Shown: positions 24,934-43,730 of the stretch, in pieces
Layout of the letters: every line of letters starts with the position of its first letter
How positions within the stretch are numbered: position 1 is the first letter of the stretch
Origin: Leptospira stimsonii
Lineage (GTDB): Bacteria; Spirochaetota; Leptospiria; Leptospirales; Leptospiraceae
Direction of reading: 5' to 3'
Assembly: GCF_003545875.1 (NCBI RefSeq)
Contig: NZ_QHCS01000002.1
Location: 445,001 to 509,000, forward strand
Length of the DNA stretch: 64,000 nt
Notes under the pieces: model-generated
Told to the model about the DNA's origin: nothing
Seen by the model: the letters and a program-made list of their open reading frames with translations, nothing else
The model's database searches: none
Made by a program: the position numbers and the translations under genes

Positions 24934-26532
<1,599 letters not shown>

Positions 26533-26533
26533 A

Positions 26534-28351
<1,818 letters not shown>

Positions 28352-28355
28352 ACTC

Positions 28356-29336
28356 GTGTCCCTCGGATTTCAGGAAATTTTCGGTTCATTCTCTATTCAA
28401 ATCTCAAAGTGTCAATCCCTTTGGGGTGGAAGTTCTGTCTTCCATCTCTTGATTTTACAATTCGCATTCTCTTGTTCGACGGTTTCTTTTCCCGGCTCGG
28501 GAAGATTCGCGCTCGAAATGATACAAGAACAGGCGATTTTAGAATTTTACGGAACCCCCGAAGAAAGGGAATCCGCGATCAAACTTTTAAAATCGAGCTG
28601 TCGTTCTTTGAGACCCGATCGAGCCCTTTCTTGTTACAATCTCTCCGTACTTTTTGCATCCACCAAAAATTATCCGGACGCTTTGGAATACGCGCTCCGA
28701 GCGAGAAAGGCGGATCAAGAAGATACACTCTACAGAGATCAGGTTTTTCAAATTGCGTATTCCTTGGAGTTGGAACAAGGGGAGGCGCTTGCGATCGACG
28801 AAGTGGAAAAAAGATATTTCCGAGCGATCAAAAACTGCAAAGAGGGTAAGAAGAATGAAACCCTCGCCGATCTGATGGTTCTCGCCGAAATGAAAGAGAT
28901 CGGAAAAGAATCTCTCAAAAAAGGAATTTTTTCGGAATGTGTGGGAGAATCCGAATCCCTTCTCAATCTCAAACCGAATGCGGTGAGTTATACAAAAGAA
29001 TATTATAAATTTCTGGAAAATTCGCATCCGTATAAGGAAGTCTGGGACGTGACCGGGGTGGTGCGAAAGCAAACTCTTGAAAAGACGGAGAATCCGAACC
29101 AGGAGATCACGAAGGTCTGGAAAGAATTCCGTCAGTCTGTGAGATCGAAAAACAAACCGAAGGCTCTTGAGCTTTTAAAAAAATTCAAAACGAGTTTAGA
29201 AGAGATTTCGAAGAAAAATACGAACTCGAAAATTCTTGCACTTCATCTCAAAAAAGCGGCATTCTATCTAATCCAAGGGGATCCTACGTTCGAAGGATTT
29301 CGAGAGCTCACAAAAGAGCTCGAAGATACTCCTTGA
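28356..29336 (+). CDS. Putative lipoprotein with TPR-like helices
   Basis: About 326 residues from a GTG near the divergent protease start; the exact start is uncertain. A hydrophobic stretch FHLLILQFAFSC followed by STVSF looks like a lipoprotein signal with Cys. Behind it is a helical region with TPR-like pairs (SCYNLSVLFASTKNYPDALEYALRARKAD). No ATG or good ribosome site lies directly before the signal; in-frame ATG 28299 or an internal TTG are alternatives. It overlaps the 3' end of pdxJ by 29 bases in convergent orientation. The function is unknown. Confidence 0.65.
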   Translation: MSLGFQEIFGSFSIQISKCQSLWGGSSVFHLLILQFAFSCSTVSFPGSGRFALEMIQEQAILEFYGTPEERESAIKLLKSSCRSLRPDRALSCYNLSVLFASTKNYPDALEYALRARKADQEDTLYRDQVFQIAYSLELEQGEALAIDEVEKRYFRAIKNCKEGKKNETLADLMVLAEMKEIGKESLKKGIFSECVGESESLLNLKPNAVSYTKEYYKFLENSHPYKEVWDVTGVVRKQTLEKTENPNQEITKVWKEFRQSVRSKNKPKALELLKKFKTSLEEISKKNTNSKILALHLKKAAFYLIQGDPTFEGFRELTKELEDTP

Positions 29337-30072
29337 CGCTTTTTTCGATTCCGACTTCCAGAGCGTAGGAAATCAGGCGATGCCCGATCGAAACTTCCAG
29401 AAGACCGGGAAGTTTTGAAAAGAGGGAAAGATTGTTCTGATCCAGATCGTGTCCGGCGTTGATTTCCATCTTTTGAGAGAGAATTTCCTTTGCCGCAGGA
29501 ACATACAAAGTTTCAAAGGACCGTTTTCCTGCCTCGGGAGAACGATCGAATTCTTCCGCAAATGGTCCGGTATAAAATTCCACACGATCCGCTCCGGAAA
29601 GAGAGGCGAGTTTGAGATTTTCCAGATCCGTATCCACAAAAAGGGCCGTCCTGATTCTTTCCTTCTTAAGAATTTTAGAATATTCTTGAATAGTTTCCAA
29701 ATCCTTTTTGAAATCGAATCCGTGATCCGAAGTGATTTCTCCCGGAGTCACGGGAACCAGGGTCGCTTGGTCCGGTTTTGCGGCGAGGACGAGATCGATA
29801 AAACGGGAAGAGGGTTCTCCTTCGATATTGTATTCGATGGAGGTTTTGTTTTTTTGATTGTAGCCCGTGATGAATTCTTTGAGTTCAAAGACGTCGTCTT
29901 TACGGATATGTCGTTCGTCTTCTCTCGGATGCACCGTGATTCCCTCCGCACCGGATTTGAGAATCAATTCCGCAAAGTGGATGAGATTCGGAATATTCCC
30001 ACCTCGGGAATTTCGCAGAGTGGCGACTTTATTGATATTAACGCTCAGCTTGGTTTTCAACGGATTCTCCAA
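29308..30072 (-). CDS. pdxJ: Pyridoxine 5'-phosphate synthase
   Basis: 254 residues, a cytoplasmic TIM barrel that condenses 1-deoxyxylulose 5-phosphate with aminoacetone 3-phosphate to make pyridoxine 5'-phosphate. Family blocks are clear: LSVNINKVATLRNSRGG, then GAEGITVHPREDERHI, YNIEGEPS, ATLVPVTPGEITSDHG, VEFYTGPFAEEF and INAGHDLDQNNL. The length is normal. It is the last gene before a 450-base repeat-bearing space and is convergent with the gene upstream on the plus strand. Confidence 0.95.
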   Translation of the reverse strand: MENPLKTKLSVNINKVATLRNSRGGNIPNLIHFAELILKSGAEGITVHPREDERHIRKDDVFELKEFITGYNQKNKTSIEYNIEGEPSSRFIDLVLAAKPDQATLVPVTPGEITSDHGFDFKKDLETIQEYSKILKKERIRTALFVDTDLENLKLASLSGADRVEFYTGPFAEEFDRSPEAGKRSFETLYVPAAKEILSQKMEINAGHDLDQNNLSLFSKLPGLLEVSIGHRLISYALEVGIEKSVKEYLRALL

Positions 30073-30262
30073 AATAACGGGTTCTTTTGCTAAAAAGAGG
30101 ATTCGCTCTCATTCTGGAAATTGAAAAAAAACCGAGTTTCAAAGGATTCTTTCCTTGCAATTCTTTTCAAAATCGGTTAGGGTTGCGCCCCGTCCGAGTT
30201 GGCAGATTCTTACCCGCCAATGGAGAATAAGAAGGAAAGGGAAATACTTTCGAGATACGTTT

Positions 30263-30405
30263 TGAGGAGTTCCTACAGGAAGGCTTTTACTTGCAAAATT
30301 ACGATTTTGTGATAGAGAAAAGTCCTCCGAAACTTCCACCTCCCACCCCTCCACCCAAAGTCAGGGTGGGGCGCGCGAAGTTTCACGATGAGTCGTAGCT
30401 CCGAC
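30263..30405 (-). repeat. Palindrome-bounded dispersed element, copy D
   Basis: 143 bp from TGAGGAGTTCCTAC (30263-30276) to GTCGTAGCTCCGAC (30392-30405). Read on the minus strand it has CGCGCGCCCCACCCTGACTT followed by a GGGTGGAGGGGTGGG-type arm, CTATCACAAAA and TTTTGCAA. It lies in the pdxJ to FYDLN-gene space. Confidence 0.86.
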
Positions 30406-30520
30406 GGTTTCCTCTTGAGAATGGAGCGATTTGTGGACAAAGAAGATTTCTCTCTCGGACGGAGAATAATAATATTTCTGCTTGAACGTGAATACCTCTC
30501 GCAGAGCATGGTCAATTCCG

Positions 30521-30988
30521 ATGGCAACCAGTAAGAAGACCCCTTCCAAAAAAACTGTCTCGGCCGCGGCTAAAAAAAAGGCTCCGGCTAAAAAAGCCGC
30601 GCCCAAAAAAGCTTCTGCTTCGACAAAGAAGAAAGAAGAAATTATCAAAAAGGCTCTTTCGAGTCCGGCATCCAAAGCCGCGGGAACTAAAAAGGCCTCG
30701 GGGTCCAAGGGAGTAGCTCTCAATCCCCTTGGAAAAAAATGGACCTGCCATACTTGTTCCACGAAATTTTACGACCTCAATAAAGAAGAAAAAATCTGTC
30801 CTAAGTGCGGGGCAGATCAAAACAAACGTCCGGTCACCCGTACTCGAACCGTCCGTCCGAGAGTGGTCGAAGAGGAAGAAATCATCGACGACGACGCAAT
30901 CGCCGAAGACGAGGATTTGGAATTCGTCGAAGAACCTCTCGAAGAGGCTTTGGAAGAAGAGGAAGATACGGAAGAAACCGAAGAGTAA
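30521..30988 (+). CDS. FYDLN-acid family protein with a histone H1-like N-terminus
   Basis: About 155 residues in three parts. Residues 1-75 are Lys/Ala/Ser/Pro-rich (KKAPAKKAAPKKASASTKKK), as in H1-like proteins. The middle is a zinc-ribbon-type domain, KWTCHTCSTKFYDLNKEEKICPKCGAD, with two Cys pairs and the FYDLN signature of the TIGR02300 family. The C-terminus is almost wholly acidic (Glu/Asp). The family function is not established; the charged ends suggest nucleic-acid or ribosome contact. ATG 30521 was chosen as the family-like beginning. miaA begins nine bases after the stop. Confidence 0.83.
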   Translation: MATSKKTPSKKTVSAAAKKKAPAKKAAPKKASASTKKKEEIIKKALSSPASKAAGTKKASGSKGVALNPLGKKWTCHTCSTKFYDLNKEEKICPKCGADQNKRPVTRTRTVRPRVVEEEEIIDDDAIAEDEDLEFVEEPLEEALEEEEDTEETEE

Positions 30989-30997
30989 TCTTCTTTC

Positions 30998-32154
<1,157 letters not shown>

Positions 32155-32155
<1 letters not shown>

Positions 32156-33032
32156 TGCGATTTTGGATGAAACTGTTCTGGATTCTCATTCCGGGACTCT
32201 TTGCAACTCTTCTCTATTTTTGTCTGATCCCCCTCAAGGAGGGGGACGCGCTTCTCGTCGTGGACGGTTCCGAGGAAATCTTAGAATATACGGACGGACC
32301 GGGCTACGTCTTTGAATGGAAGACCCTTTTTCCTTGGAAATTCCAGGTTCTTCGGTTTACCCTAAGAAATCGAGTTTCCAACGTCCATCTGAGTGTGGAT
32401 CTTTCTTCCGGACTTTTTCCGGAATCTTCTCCCGAAGGAAAGGTCAAGATCAAACTCGAAGTCAAGTATTCCCTCGACGGACAAGAGGCGACCGAATTTC
32501 TGGAAATCGCAGGAATTCGAGACGAAAAGATCAGCAATTATATTAGTAAATTATTGTATTCTCTTCTTCGTAAGAAGATCGAAGAATATCAAAACAATCC
32601 GGCGCTTCTGAAAGCGAATCTGGAAAACTATATCAAAAACGAACTTTCTTCCGATCTTCTCAAAGAAGAAAAGCCGCTCAAAACGTTGAATTTAAGAATT
32701 TTGGATTTGCAGGTTCCGGACGCGACGCTCGTAAACGGAATTTATCGAAATCAAAATATTCTCTTACAAAGAAAACTTGAGCTCGTAGCGGCGCTCGGAA
32801 AAGCGGAAGCTCTCAAGATCGAAGAGGACGCCAAAACAAGCGCGCTCCTAAAACGTCTGGAAAAAACGAAAGACTTCGTAACGAAAAATCCGGACATGAA
32901 AGAATTCGTTCTCTATGAAACCTTATCCGATCACGTGGAAGTGATTCTTCTTCCATCGGAAATGATCTTGGGAGAAATCCCGACTTCGAAAAAGAAAAAG
33001 AACGGCGCAGTAAAAAGACCCAAAGAGGTAGA

Positions 33033-33036
<4 letters not shown>
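32155..33036 (+). CDS. SPFH/HflC-like membrane protein
   Basis: 293 residues. One N-terminal membrane helix (LFWILIPGLFATLLYFCL) is followed by a band-7/SPFH-like core and a long helical region (LQRKLELVAALGKAEALKIEEDAKTSA-like) such as forms the coiled part of HflK/HflC and prohibitins. Homology is weak by eye, but position directly after hfq matches the hflK/hflC order. It would regulate membrane proteases or scaffold membrane domains. It ends in a Lys-rich tail and overlaps the manC start by 4 bases. Confidence 0.6.
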
Positions 33037-34094
<1,058 letters not shown>

Positions 34095-34128
34095 TTTTCT
34101 GACATGAAGGAAATCTAAGGAGTTCTGA

Positions 34129-34221
<93 letters not shown>

Positions 34222-34318
34222 TCCATAGATCCTCCTTCCTTCTCCGGGATTCCCGGAATCAAGCTAGAGACATCATAGGACTGTTAAGCCCATTTCCGAA
34301 TCGACCGATACAATCGGT

Positions 34319-35059
<741 letters not shown>

Positions 35060-35064
35060 AAATC

Positions 35065-35518
35065 ATGTCATCCGAAATCGACCACCAGTACATTCTATTC
35101 AGTTTGGGGGACGAGGAATACGCGATTCCCATTTCCTTGGTAGACGAGATCATCAAGATCGATAATTTAATCCGAATTCCCAAAGCGAAGGCTTACTTCG
35201 CGGGGATCATGGACATTCGGGGAAAGGTCGTAAAGATGGTGGATCTCGCGGTGAAACTCACCGTACCAAGAGAAGGGGATTTTTCCTATGATCGCGCCAT
35301 AGTGGTTAAGGTCGGAGGGCATTCGGTCGGAATCATCGTAGACAAGGTGTCTAACGTGGTTCTTTTTCCTCCCGAGTCCATCAATCCTCCGCCTCCGTCC
35401 GTAAAAGGAATTTCCGGACGTTATATCACCGGAATCGGCAAAAAGGACGATCGATTTATCATCATCATCGACGTGGAAAAGATATTGGGAGCGGAAGAAT
35501 TGGCCGAACTAGGAAGCA

Positions 35519-35529
<11 letters not shown>
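35065..35529 (+). CDS. cheW: Chemotaxis coupling protein CheW
   Basis: 154 residues, cytoplasmic adaptor that joins chemoreceptors to the CheA kinase. The domain begins QYILFSLGDEEYAIPISLVDEII and includes PYFAGIMDIRGKVVKMVDL-like receptor-facing sequence and the VGIIVDKVSNV strand. It is a stand-alone CheW outside any che operon; neighbours are an unknown membrane protein and a TPR protein that overlaps its 3' end by 11 bases. Confidence 0.93.
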
Positions 35530-37471
<1,942 letters not shown>

Positions 37472-37472
37472 A

Positions 37473-37970
37473 TCACTTCATCGCTTTTTCGATATCGTCA
37501 TCCGCTTGCGAGGAAGCCTCTTCACTGTAAGAACCCTTCGGCGTTCGTACCAAAAATTCCACCTCGTCGATCACATCTCCTTCATACGCGACTTTCAAAA
37601 GATACTTTCCGGGTGTCAGCCCTTGGAACGATCCTTCGATCGTTTTCGAGATCGGATTCGGTCTTTTGCGAAGCACGTCGAGTTCGTTGTATCCCAGTTG
37701 AAAGCGACTCAAACTTACGTAGGTTTCCGCGGTCTCCGGAACAGCTCGCGAAAATCGATAGATGTAGTGAATGGTTTTGTCATCGGGAAAGATGAGATTC
37801 TCCCTCGTGATCGTATATTCTCCAACGGTCATGATTTTTTTTTCGATCACGTTGAACTTTTCCTCATCCATAACAGCCCAACCGAATTCTCCCGTCGGCT
37901 TGAAACACGCGGTTAAAAAAAGAAGAAACGAGGATAGTAAGATTCTTACAATCAAAGAGGACAATTTCAT
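37473..37970 (-). CDS. Small lipoprotein of unknown function
   Basis: 165 residues from ATG 37970. The signal ends LTACFK, with Cys22 as lipid site. The mature part is beta-rich, with a possible Ig-like fold in the second half (FQGLTPGKYLLKVAYEGDVIDEVEFLV). No family is recognised. The frame is open further upstream, but that part overlaps the preceding small gene and lacks a signal. The start overlaps the stop of the upstream gene by ATGA, so both form an operon. Confidence 0.78.
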   Translation of the reverse strand: MKLSSLIVRILLSSFLLFLTACFKPTGEFGWAVMDEEKFNVIEKKIMTVGEYTITRENLIFPDDKTIHYIYRFSRAVPETAETYVSLSRFQLGYNELDVLRKRPNPISKTIEGSFQGLTPGKYLLKVAYEGDVIDEVEFLVRTPKGSYSEEASSQADDDIEKAMK

Positions 37971-38170
37971 TTTTCGTTGAGGGAAGCGGAGTCGATGACT
38001 CTCGCCTTTTCGGAAATATCTTTTTCGCGAGGAGGTTGATTCGAAGGAGGGACATTCGTATAAAACGTCTTCCATTGTGTGGAAGACGGATTTTCTTTCG
38101 GGTTGGTAAAAAAACGAGAAAGAAAACGATAAACCAAATAGGTCATTAGAATGAAAAGAATGAGTTTCAT
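37967..38170 (-). CDS. Small single-helix membrane protein
   Basis: 67 residues: an N-terminal membrane helix (MKLILFILMTYLVYRFLSRF) followed by a short polar tail rich in Ser, Asn and Pro. It ends in ATGA overlap with the lipoprotein gene at 37970. The coupling and normal codon use support a real gene. The function is unknown. Confidence 0.65.
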   Translation of the reverse strand: MKLILFILMTYLVYRFLSRFFTNPKENPSSTQWKTFYTNVPPSNQPPREKDISEKARVIDSASLNEK

Positions 38171-38242
38171 ATTTCTACTTCTACTATGACCCGGCGTTTG
38201 TTTCCTGCAATCTGAAAAAAGAGAAAAAAAGAAAGAATCGGT

Positions 38243-38683
38243 TCAGATAAACCCGTTTTCGTTGTACATATATTGTTTTAGATTCTTATTTTCTTCTTCG
38301 GTTTTTTCGATCTTGGCTTTCACGGCGTCGCCGATCGAAATGATTCCGATCAAAAGTCCGTCTTCTAAAATAGGCATATGCCGGATTCTTTTTTTGAGCA
38401 TGATCGATAGCAGTTCGTCCACGTCGTCTTCCGGAGACATGGTGGTGAGTGTAGTCGACATTACCTCGGAAACGGATTTTTTAAAAAAATCCAATCCGAG
38501 TTCTGCGGAAAGATGAAGGACGTCTCTTTCCGTAAAAATGCCCTTCAGTTTGCCTTCTCCCAGAATCATTACCGAGCCGATATCGTATTTGGTCATGAAT
38601 TTGACCGCATCCATAACCGAAGAATCCGGATCTACGGATAGGAGTTTTCTGTCTTTTTTTGCAAGGATCTGTTTTACGTACAT
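38243..38683 (-). CDS. CBS-domain pair protein
   Basis: 146 residues with two CBS motifs: the first around DPDSSVMDAVKFMTKYDIGSV to GIFTERDVLH, the second around MSPEDDVDELLSIMLKKRIRHMPI to GIISIGDAVK. Such pairs bind adenosine nucleotides such as AMP, ATP or S-adenosylmethionine. There is no fused enzyme, so it is probably a stand-alone sensor or regulator. The partner is not visible. Confidence 0.88.
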   Translation of the reverse strand: MYVKQILAKKDRKLLSVDPDSSVMDAVKFMTKYDIGSVMILGEGKLKGIFTERDVLHLSAELGLDFFKKSVSEVMSTTLTTMSPEDDVDELLSIMLKKRIRHMPILEDGLLIGIISIGDAVKAKIEKTEEENKNLKQYMYNENGFI

Positions 38684-38971
38684 ATCATCTCCATCTCTCT
38701 TTCGCCTCAGTCCCTCGAAATACTGAAAAGAAAACGTCTATTACTTCAGGAATTCTGGGAGGGAATTCTCCCAAGAAGTCGAACCACTTTCGGGAGATTA
38801 CCGTATGCTAGACGTTTTTTGTCTCAGGTTCAAGAATTTTTCCAAGGAAAACGGAATATCTTTTCCAAGAAATGGCTCTCTCCGGCAGAATTCTTTTCTC
38901 CGATGTGAAAAAAGGTTTTCAATTCACGTATACTTTTAGATTTTTTTCGCCAAAGGCAACCCCGTTCCAGA

Positions 38972-40444
38972 ATGAATCCAAATGACCCCATTTCCGCCCC
39001 TTCGATCCTGATTGTGGATGACGAATGGCTCATCGCCTTCAATCTTCAAGTCTCTCTTCAAAAATTGGGTTATAGCATCGCCGGAACGGCAAGAACCGCG
39101 GACGAAGCCCTCGAACTCGCCGAACGCACAAAGCCGGATTTGATTTTGATGGATATTCGAATCGAAGGTGAATTGGACGGAATTCAAGCGGCGGAAAGAA
39201 TTCAGAAAAAGATGGACGTTCCCGTCATCTTTATGACCGCCTTTGCGGATGAAGAAACCTTCAATCGAGCCGTCGATCGGGCATCGATGTTCGGTTATAT
39301 TTCCAAACCCTTCCAACCGACTGCGCTCAAAAATTCGATCGAGATCGCGCTCAAACAACAACAGAGATTCGGAAAAGCCAGGGAAGAAGGAAAGGAAGCC
39401 CGTGATGTGATTCAAAACATCAGCGAAGGTGCAATTTCTTTGGATCGAGACGGTAAAATTCTTTTTATGAACCGTACGGCGGAATCGCTCACCGGCTGGC
39501 TTCTTTCCGATGTGCAAGGAGAATCCGGCGAGAAAGTCTTGAGTCTTTCCACCGACGAAGGCGTGAACATTCGAACCGGAGTCGGTTCCGTAAAACCCAG
39601 TCATCTCAAATACATTCCTTCTCTGCTCACGCGCAAGAATGGAACTCGGATTCAAGTTGCGTTTCGCGTTTCCCCGGTTCGAGATGAGGAAGGAAGCATC
39701 GCAGGTTCCATCATCACACTTTCCGAACTTGCGACTCTCACCGTTTCTGAGAAAGAAATTTCAGAAATGGAAAAGGTCATCCAATCGGAAAGAAGACTCG
39801 ATTCCATCCAAAAACTCGCGGCGGGTCTCGCGCATGAAATCAACAATCCTCTCATGGGAATCATCAATTACGGTCATATCATCCGAAATCATAAGGGCGG
39901 GGACGCGGATACGAAAAACTACGCGAGACTCGTCATAGAACAAGGGGAACGAATCGCTTCCATCATTCGGAATCTCGTTTTGTTTTCCAAACAGGACGCG
40001 GAACAGCCGATCAGCACGAACGTAAGAAAGCTTGTGAGTTCCGTGGAAGGGATGATCTCCGAGATGTTGAAATCACATGAAATCCAGCTGGAGATCGATA
40101 TTCCGCAAGACTTGGAAGTGCAACTCCGGCCCAATCAGATCCGAGAAGTTCTCTACAACATTCTCTACTATTATTCGGAGAATCAGAAAAAGTCAAAGAT
40201 TCAGATGAAGGCTACATTAGGCGGAACTGAAACGGCTCAATTGAAGATTCTAGTTTCCGGGAAACTCAATATCAACGTGGATGAAGAAAGCCGTTTTGAA
40301 CCGTTCGAAAATTTTCGTTCGAATGATGCTCGGATCGGAATGGGGCTTTCAGTCTGTTACGGAATTCTTCAAGCCAATCGAGGACAACTCCTTCTCAAAA
40401 AAACCGGAGCCGGTTGGGATTTTATCATCCAAATTCCGGTCTGA
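38972..40444 (+). CDS. REC-PAS-histidine kinase hybrid
   Basis: 490 residues. A receiver domain at 1-130 has the phosphoacceptor Asp61 (LILMDIRIEG) and conserved Lys in SKPF. A PAS domain follows (about 145-260, ISLDRDGKILFMNRTAESLTGW). The HisKA region has the phosphoacceptor His288 in AAGLAHEINNPLMG. The ATP-binding domain keeps the N-box-like REVLYNIL and the G2-type GMGLSVCYGI, but the usual DxGxG box between them is replaced by VSGKLNINV, so ATP binding may be weak. The soluble arrangement suggests a cytoplasmic phosphorelay element. It is a single gene. Confidence 0.85.
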   Translation: MNPNDPISAPSILIVDDEWLIAFNLQVSLQKLGYSIAGTARTADEALELAERTKPDLILMDIRIEGELDGIQAAERIQKKMDVPVIFMTAFADEETFNRAVDRASMFGYISKPFQPTALKNSIEIALKQQQRFGKAREEGKEARDVIQNISEGAISLDRDGKILFMNRTAESLTGWLLSDVQGESGEKVLSLSTDEGVNIRTGVGSVKPSHLKYIPSLLTRKNGTRIQVAFRVSPVRDEEGSIAGSIITLSELATLTVSEKEISEMEKVIQSERRLDSIQKLAAGLAHEINNPLMGIINYGHIIRNHKGGDADTKNYARLVIEQGERIASIIRNLVLFSKQDAEQPISTNVRKLVSSVEGMISEMLKSHEIQLEIDIPQDLEVQLRPNQIREVLYNILYYYSENQKKSKIQMKATLGGTETAQLKILVSGKLNINVDEESRFEPFENFRSNDARIGMGLSVCYGILQANRGQLLLKKTGAGWDFIIQIPV

Positions 40445-40555
40445 TCTCCTTTTCTGGGAGTATCGAACTCCAAATTGAGACAGAAAATCGATGGAAAATC
40501 CAAGAGGAGTGAAAAAACCTGTATCCAACATTCAAAACGAGCAAGGAACTTAGGA

Positions 40556-41611
<1,056 letters not shown>

Positions 41612-41665
41612 CAAAAACAAAAAAAAGAATATCTCTTTTGGAGAATATTCCAAAAGAAGAATATG

Positions 41666-41697
41666 GAAAATACTCCGCCTGGTCGCGGAGTATTTTC
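41666..41697 (+). terminator. Rho-independent terminator after the aldolase gene
   Basis: Stem GAAAATACTCCGC / GCGGAGTATTTTC, 13 bp, with a six-base loop CTGGTC, and T-rich DNA following. Confidence 0.85.
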
Positions 41698-41752
41698 GTT
41701 TCAGGGTCATCAGAGAAGATTAGAGCATTCTAATATATAAACGGAAGGCGCT

Positions 41753-42730
41753 ATGAACGTTAAAAAAGATTTTTCAAGCTCGGTGGGAAATACGCCGCTG
41801 ATTCTACTTCGCAGTTTTAGCGAAGAAACGGGATGTAATATCTACGGGAAGGCCGAATTCTTAAATCCTGGGGGTTCCGTAAAAGACCGAGCCGCTCTTT
41901 TTATCGTGGAAGACGCGGAGAAAAAAGGACTTTTAAAACCCGGGGGAACCGTCGTAGAAGGAACCGCCGGAAACACCGGAATCGGTTTGACTCATATCTG
42001 TAATTCCAAGGGATACAAAACCTTGATCGTGATTCCGGATACACGGTCCCAAGAAAAAATCGACCTCTTGAGAACGCTCGGTGCGGAAGTAAGAACGGTT
42101 CCCGCGGTTCCTTACAAAGATCCGAACAATTACGTGAAGGTTTCCGGGAGAATCGCGGAAGAACTAGGGAATGCGGTCTGGGCGAATCAGTTCGACAACG
42201 TCGCTAATCGAAATGCTCATTATGCGACCACCGGGCCCGAAATCTGGGAACAAACCGACGGCAAAATCGACGCTTGGATTACGTCTCTCGGAACGGGCGG
42301 AACCTTCGCGGGAGTTTCTTTATTCTTAAAGGAAAAAAATTCTAAGATCAAGACGATCGTCGCGGATCCGTACGGTTCCGGGATTTATAATTTCGTAAAA
42401 AAGGGAGAAGTTCTCGCGGAAGGAAGCTCTTTCACGGAAGGAATCGGGAACGGAAGAATCACCGAAAATATGAAAGGTGCACCGATGGACGACGCGATCC
42501 GAGTGACGGATGAAGAATGTCTAAAAGTGGTTTATCAACTTCTGCACAAAGACGGTTTGTTTTTGGGTGGATCCTCGGGGATCAACGTGGGCGCGGCCGT
42601 CAAATTGGCGAAGGAGCTCGGCCCTGGTCACAATATCGTCACGATCCTCTGCGATTCCGGTGCTCGCTATCAATCTCGAATTTTCAATGAAGAATGGTTA
42701 TCGTCCAAAGGACATTCTATTCCGAAATGA
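41753..42730 (+). CDS. cysK: Cysteine synthase A-type enzyme
   Basis: 325 residues, PLP enzyme that makes cysteine from O-acetylserine and sulfide. It shows VGNTPLILL at the N-terminus, the PLP lysine in NPGGSVKDRAA, the phosphate-binding loop GTGGTFAG and the substrate loop EGTAGNTGIGL. O-acetylserine and the related cystathionine beta-synthase-type enzymes share this fold; the exact class is taken from length and motifs. A GGAAGGCGCT ribosome site precedes the ATG. Confidence 0.9.
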   Translation: MNVKKDFSSSVGNTPLILLRSFSEETGCNIYGKAEFLNPGGSVKDRAALFIVEDAEKKGLLKPGGTVVEGTAGNTGIGLTHICNSKGYKTLIVIPDTRSQEKIDLLRTLGAEVRTVPAVPYKDPNNYVKVSGRIAEELGNAVWANQFDNVANRNAHYATTGPEIWEQTDGKIDAWITSLGTGGTFAGVSLFLKEKNSKIKTIVADPYGSGIYNFVKKGEVLAEGSSFTEGIGNGRITENMKGAPMDDAIRVTDEECLKVVYQLLHKDGLFLGGSSGINVGAAVKLAKELGPGHNIVTILCDSGARYQSRIFNEEWLSSKGHSIPK

Positions 42731-42760
42731 TTTCGATGATTAGAATATTCTTATATACTG

Positions 42761-42784
42761 TCGGACCGACAGAGGTCGGTCCGA
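42761..42784. repeat. Perfect 10-bp inverted repeat
   Basis: TCGGACCGAC, loop AGAG, GTCGGTCCGA, about 30 bases after the cysteine synthase stop. A hairpin without a T run; it could serve as a weak transcript end or protein site. Confidence 0.7.
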
Positions 42785-42832
42785 TGGTTGCCGTGGAATT
42801 TTGAATTTGGATCGGCCTTCGAAGGTATGGTT

Positions 42833-43026
42833 GTCGGAGTTCCGACAATTTTAGTGCGAGGGGAATTCTTCTTGCAAGATTGAGTTTTTTTGATATAGGG
42901 AAATTTTGCGGAGGCTTTCCCGCCACCGAAACTCAATGATTCGCTCCCTATGAGTCGCTCATCATCCCTCCACCCAAGATCAGGGTGGGGTCCGCGGCTT
43001 TTACGATGCAATGTAGGATCTCCTAC
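42833..43026 (-). repeat. Palindrome-bounded dispersed element, copy E
   Basis: 194 bp from GTCGGAGTTCCGAC (42833-42846) to GTAGGATCTCCTAC (43013-43026), both nearly perfect palindromes. On the minus strand it contains CGTAAAAGCCGCGGACCCCA and ACCCTGATCTTGGGTGG. It is longer than the others by an insertion near the hairpin. Confidence 0.85.
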
Positions 43027-43230
43027 GGCAAGGTTTTGAAAAATCAATTCTGCCTGATAGGGTTCGCCAGGACAAAATTACAATTTGTTTATCGACTTCC
43101 GGCAAAGGAAAAACGGAATTTGCGCTTTCAAAAAGTATGTTTTTCTTATGGAGGGAAATTGTAAGATTTACCCATCGGACGAATTTCTCGAGTCAATTTT
43201 CCCAAAAGTCGTCTGACTCTTAAAAAAATT

Positions 43231-43383
43231 TTCGGAACAACGACAAATCTCCGTAACAACGCGCCCCACCCTCATAGGGTGGTGGAGGCGGGTCCGTGGG
43301 AAAAAGCGGTAGACTTTCCTCTATCACAAAAACCTTATCTCTTCAAGAAAAAAGTCAGACCTTTCTTTTGTAGGAGCTCTAAC
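43231..43383 (+). repeat. Palindrome-bounded dispersed element, copy F
   Basis: 153 bp from TTCGGAACAACGAC (43231-43244) to GTAGGAGCTCTAAC (43370-43383), with ACGCGCCCCACCCTCATAGG, a GGGTGG arm and CTCTATCACAAAAA inside. It lies in direct neighbourhood of copy E, on the other strand. Confidence 0.82.
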
Positions 43384-43730
43384 AAAAATTCCCATTGGAA
43401 TCTTTTTGAGGTAAGATCGTCTCAGATAGGAAAGTTTTATCTTTAAAAGCTGAACGTTTACCGATTTCAGATCAATTCTTCTTGGGATTATAGTTTGCTG
43501 CAAGGATCTGGATCTTATGGCAACCTGACTTTTAAAACCGGTTGCATGCGATTCTTACATCAAATCGGAGGACAAAGATGAAATTTTGCTTGAAGGAACG
43601 GAATTTTCTATCCTTTCGAGAAATTATTTTGAATCTCTCTCTATGAGAACGAAGGAGTTCCCACAGAAGTCGAGCTAATCCCAATGAAAGAACGGATGAA
43701 TCGTCCTTTTTAACTCGACTTCTCGTAAGA

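Noticed and set aside
38749..38790. Imperfect hairpin around GGGAGGGAATTCTCCC
   Set aside because: Imperfect stem, no T run and no obvious gene end near; too weak to call.
42761..42784. Perfect inverted repeat as terminator of the cysteine synthase gene
   Set aside because: No T run follows on either strand, so it is listed as an inverted repeat only.
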